Shown here: positions 60,301 through 64,000 of the stretch, one piece after another
How the letters are laid out: each line of letters begins with the position of its first letter
Numbering within the stretch: the first letter of the stretch is position 1
Assembly (NCBI GenBank): GCA_963966185.1
Contig: CAWZYM010000301.1
Span: 310,001 to 374,000 of the forward strand
DNA from: Rhabditoides inermis
Taxonomy: Eukaryota; Nematoda; Chromadorea; Rhabditida; Rhabditidae
Reading direction: 5' to 3'
Length of the DNA stretch: 64,000 nt
Translations under genes and position numbers: made by a program
Notes under the pieces: generated by a model
Seen by the model: only the letters and a program-made list of their open reading frames with translations
Databases searched by the model: none
What the model was told of the DNA's origin: nothing

Positions 60301-61553
60301 TCCGCGGTCAAAATATATCAGTAGATCAGTAATAGTAAGAATGCATTGATCACTGCTACTGATATGAATTTTCTCCGACTCTCTGATCGTTCACTTTCTC
60401 GTATGCATATAGAAAGCGCTCCGGCACGCTTCGCGCGCCTCCGCGGTCAAAATATATCAGTAGATCAGTAATAGTAAGAATGCATTTATCACTGCTACTG
60501 ATATGAATTTTCTCCGAATCTCTGATCTTTCACTCTCTCGTATGCACATAGAAAGCGCTCCGGCACGCTCCGCGCGCCTCCGCGGTCAAAATATATCAGT
60601 AGATCAGTAATTATAATATTATACTGATCACTGATACTGATATGCCTTCTCTCCCACTCTCTGAGCTTTTACTCTTTCGTACGCACATAGAAAGCGCTCC
60701 GGCACGCTTCGCGCGCATCCGCGGTCAAAGCCGATCAGTAGATCAGTAATAGTAAGAATGCATTGATCACTGCTACTGATATGAATTTTCTCCGACTCTC
60801 TGATCTTTCTTTCTCTCGTATGCACATAGAAAGCGCTCCGGCACGCTCCGCGCGCCTCCGCGGTCAAAATATATAAGTAGATCAGTAATAGTAAGAATGC
60901 ATTGATCACTGCTACTGATATGAATTTTCTCCGACTCTCTGATCGTTCACTTTCTCGTATGCACATAGAAAGCGCTCCGGCACGCTTCGCGCGCCTCCGC
61001 GGTCAAAATATATCAGTAGATCAGTAATAGTAAGAATGCATTGATCACTGCTACTGATATGAATTTTCTCCGACTCTCTGATCGTTCACTTTCTCGTATG
61101 CACATAGAAAGAGCTCCGGCACGCTTTGCGCGCCTCCGCGGTCAAAATATATCAGTAGATCAGTAATAGTAAGAATGCATTGATCACTGCTACTGATATG
61201 AATTTTCTCCGACTCTCTGATCTTTCACTCTCTCGTATGCACATAGAAAGCGCTCCGGCACGCTCCGCGCGCCTCCGCGGTCAAAATATATCAGTAGATC
61301 AGTAATAGTAAGAATGCATTGATCACTGCTACTGATATGAATTTTCTCCGACTCTCTGATCTTTCACTCTCTCGTATGCACATAGAAAGCGCTCCGGCAC
61401 GCTCCGCGCGCCTCCGCGGTCAAAATATATCAGTAGATCAGTAATTATAATAATATATTGAACACTGATACTGATATGCATTCTCTCCTACTCTCTGATC
61501 TTTCACTCTCTCGTATGCTCATAGAGGGCGCTCCGGCACACTCCGCGGTAAAA
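57360..61553 (+). repeat. Longest A-monomer array, about 30 units, with 417-bp trimers
   Basis: Dominated by tagtaagaatgcattgatca units. Units with ttataatattatactgatca recur about every 417 bp (near 58525, 58942, 59359, 59776, 60193, 60610), that is every third 139-bp monomer, giving a trimeric higher-order repeat of at least five copies. Boxes alternate between gcttcgcgcgc, gctccgcgcgc and a gcgcgcatccgcgg variant tied to the trimer position. Many 77-79-codon minus-strand frames recur; they stop after about 1.7 monomers because 139 is not a multiple of three. Confidence 0.9.
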
Positions 61554-61644
61554 GCCTATCAGTAGCTGGTTGACAATTTTTATTTATTAGAGATACAAAT
61601 ATACTTTATAGTTATTACTGGTCTTATATTATAAAATTTAAGCG

Positions 61645-61695
<51 letters not shown>

Positions 61696-61850
61696 AAGAA
61701 AGAAAGAGAGTGGGATGAGCAGCTGGTTGACAATTATTATTTATTTTAGATCCCAGTAGACTTCATAATTATCAATAATCTAAAATCATAATATATAAGA
61801 GAGAGATAGAGGAAGAGAGGGAGAGAGGGAGAGAGGGAGAGGGAGAGAAA

Positions 61851-61921
<71 letters not shown>
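61553..61921 (+). repeat. Double link with two (GA)n tracts preceding core 13
   Basis: Same plan as 19705-20009: link 1 with GA (61645-61709, ending in gaaagaaagaaagaaag), link 2 with GA (61798-61921). The second tract is about twice as long as its paralogue. Confidence 0.9.
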
Positions 61922-61924
<3 letters not shown>

Positions 61925-63090
61925 TGAGAAGAGAGGGATAAGTAAAGGAGAGAGATAAGAAAAGGAGGTTACATAGTATTTCGCCTCGCCTCACTTCTAT
62001 CTTTGAATATAGAATGACGTGAGTGCATATAGTATTGTTTTATTGTATTAACGCAGAACATAGTAATCGCGCAGTTTGTTGGAGTGTGGTGAGCTGTTTC
62101 GTAGTGCATGGTGATACTCTCGCTCATTTGCACAATTGACTGTCTCTTTCTCTGACATCAGACAGACTGGCAGCTGGTGCACTCTCACCTCGCCACACTC
62201 TCTCGTCGCGGGGCAATAAAACGACGTCGATTAGAGGAATTTAATTGATTGCAGGCGTCAGAGGTCACAAAAAGATGCGAATTTTGGTAGAAGTGTAGTG
62301 GCCACCTATTTGCATGTTGTAGTAAAGGGAGACCTTACACGATTGCCTAGTTTTCTTGAACAGCCCGCGACAACTGTTTGGTGTCGCCTCGCCTCGACTA
62401 AATCACTTCGTGAAAGGAAACCAGGAAGATTTATAAAAAGATTACGGGCAGATTTGTAGGTGAGGGAGTTTAGAGGAGTGACGTGAAAACCGTTTTTCGA
62501 TAGCTGAAGTCTGCGATTCGCAGTACTCGTTCTTGTAAGGTCTACTCGCCGCACCCGATTTGCCAGTGACCCGTCTCTTCATCTGACACACTATCTCGCT
62601 GCTTTTCTGTCTGACTCTCTCGGATTACGCGCTATTTCGTCGGACCTTCTTGAGCTTATAGCTCCGCGGATATGAGAGATAAAGATCTGAAAATTGGAAT
62701 CCTGCATCTCGGGACCGAGACCATCGGATCGATGTCACGTTTGGCTAGATAGGAGTAGTGGGTGGCGCGGTAGAGCGATGGACGCACAGACACCATAGGG
62801 CATTTTACACATACACCCGACTAGCGCGCTTCGCGCGCTAGAAATATAGGTGTAAAACAGAGGAGAAAATTATCTATCGATTGATATATAGATTGACTTG
62901 ATATGTGCTCTGGAAGTGCTATTAGGAGCTGTGCTAGAAGTGCTGTTGTCAGTCTTCCAGTAGATGACTGATCTTTATTTATTACCTTATTTTTTTATTT
63001 TCAGTAATTTAAACAATTAGAAAGTGTCACAGTCTATCTGGTTGATAGTATCTGCTTGACTGCTTTTCTACAGATATTAAAATTACTATG
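61922..63090 (+). repeat. Core module copy 13 with tail
   Basis: Hairpin at 62821-62841. Sister of copy 5 in its first half (ttgattgcaggcgtcagagg) but like copy 9 further on (gacgtgaaaaccgtttttcg, ccgcacccgattt), so it is itself a mosaic. The 82-codon minus-strand frame is open at 62306-62554. Confidence 0.9.
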
Positions 63091-64000
63091 CGCATGAAAG
63101 GAACTTCGGCACGTTCCGCGGTAGAAGCCGATCAGTAGATCAGTTATAATAATAATATGTATCGATCACTGATACTGATATGCATTCTCTCCTACTTTCT
63201 TATCTTTTACTCTTTTGTATGCATATAGAGGGCGCTCCGGCACGCTTCGCGCGCCTCCGCGGTCAAAGTATATCAGTATATCAGTAATAATAAGAATATA
63301 TTGATCACTGCTACTGATATGAAATTTCTCCGACTCTCTGATCGTTCATTTTCTCGTATGCACATAGAAAGCGTTCCGGCACGCTCCGCGCGCCTCCGCG
63401 GTCAAAGTCGGTCAGTATATCAGTAATAATAAGAATATATTGATCACTGCTACTGATATGAATTTTCTCCGACCTTCTGATCGTTCATTTTCTCGTATGC
63501 ACATAGAAAGCGCTCCGGCACGCTCCGCGCGCCTCCGCGGTCAAAGTCGATCAGTATATCAGTAATAATAAGAATATATTGATCACTGCTACTGATATGA
63601 ATTTTCTCCGACTCTCTGATCGTTCACTTCTCGTATGCACATAGAAAGCGCTCCGGCACGCTCCGCGCGCCTCCGCGGTCAAAGCCGATCAGTAGATCAG
63701 TAATATAATAATATATGTTGATCACTGAGACTGATATGAATTTTCTCCGACTCTCTGATCTTTCACTTCTCGTAGGAAGCGCTCCGGCACGCTCCGCGCG
63801 CCTCCGCGGTCAAAGTTGATCAGTACATCAGTAATAATAAGAATATATTGATCACTGCTACTGATATGAATTTTCTCCGACTCTCTGATCGTTCACTTTC
63901 TCGTATGCACATAGGAAGCGCTCCGGCACGCTCCGCGCGCCTCCGCGGTCAAAGTTGATCAGTACATCAGTAATAATAAGAATATATTGATCACTGCTAC
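63090..64000 (+). repeat. A-monomer array running off the window
   Basis: About 6-7 A units. One near 63770 has lost the tatgcacata segment (ttctcgtaggaagcgctccg). The array continues past the window edge. Confidence 0.85.

Overview
This window is eukaryotic, non-genic satellite DNA with one intact, gene-bearing DNA transposon inside it. The only convincing genes have very short GT-AG introns (36-71 bp) and AATAAA-type poly(A) signals, and nothing looks prokaryotic. Small introns with pyrimidine-rich TTTCAG-like acceptors would suit a compact-intron animal (nematode or larvacean type) or a protist. The lineage cannot be fixed from sequence alone.

The satellite is hierarchical. I use these names throughout. 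A = ~139-bp monomer with a GC-rich box (gctccggcacgcttcgcgcg) and an AT-rich body with tgatcactgatactgatatg. B = 110-bp monomer with ctggttgacaatgattag and tctactctcgcctttgatca. C = a diverged ~121-134-bp relative of A. Link = a B-derived stretch that runs into a (GA)n tract. Core = a ~1-kb non-tandem module found 13 times, each time directly after a (GA)n tract and followed by A, B or C arrays. The layout is therefore [A/B/C arrays]-[link]-(GA)n-[core], repeated with spacings from about 2.9 to 11.4 kb. Inside the arrays are nested higher-order repeats: a 2.18-kb unit in three copies at 5.8-12.3 kb, a 330-bp B trimer, a 417-bp A trimer and a 768-bp B heptamer. Every core keeps a perfect 9-bp-arm hairpin (ctagcgcgc / loop ttc / gcgcgctag).

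Two insertions interrupt the satellite, and for both the empty site can be read from a paralogous copy. At 36254-36522 lies a 269-bp MITE with 18-bp inverted ends and a TTAA duplication. At 48647-54758 lies a 6112-bp PIF/Harbinger-like transposon with 874-bp terminal inverted repeats (TIRs) and an AGT duplication. It carries three apparently intact multi-exon genes: a possible Myb/SANT-like accessory protein (+), a DDE transposase with D155/D235/E272 (+), and an unrecognised 302-aa protein with an acidic Q-rich region and a basic tail (-). The two outer genes both read inward from the TIRs.

The most unusual signal is in the accessory gene. A 251-bp two-exon module (121 + 18 nt of exon) is present three times in tandem. 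Its spliced length of 139 nt (3n+1) forces the three near-identical copies into three different reading frames. The exons contain no stop trinucleotide in any frame, and three copies together restore the frame of the downstream exons. The remaining ~58 kb shows no protein-coding gene I can support.
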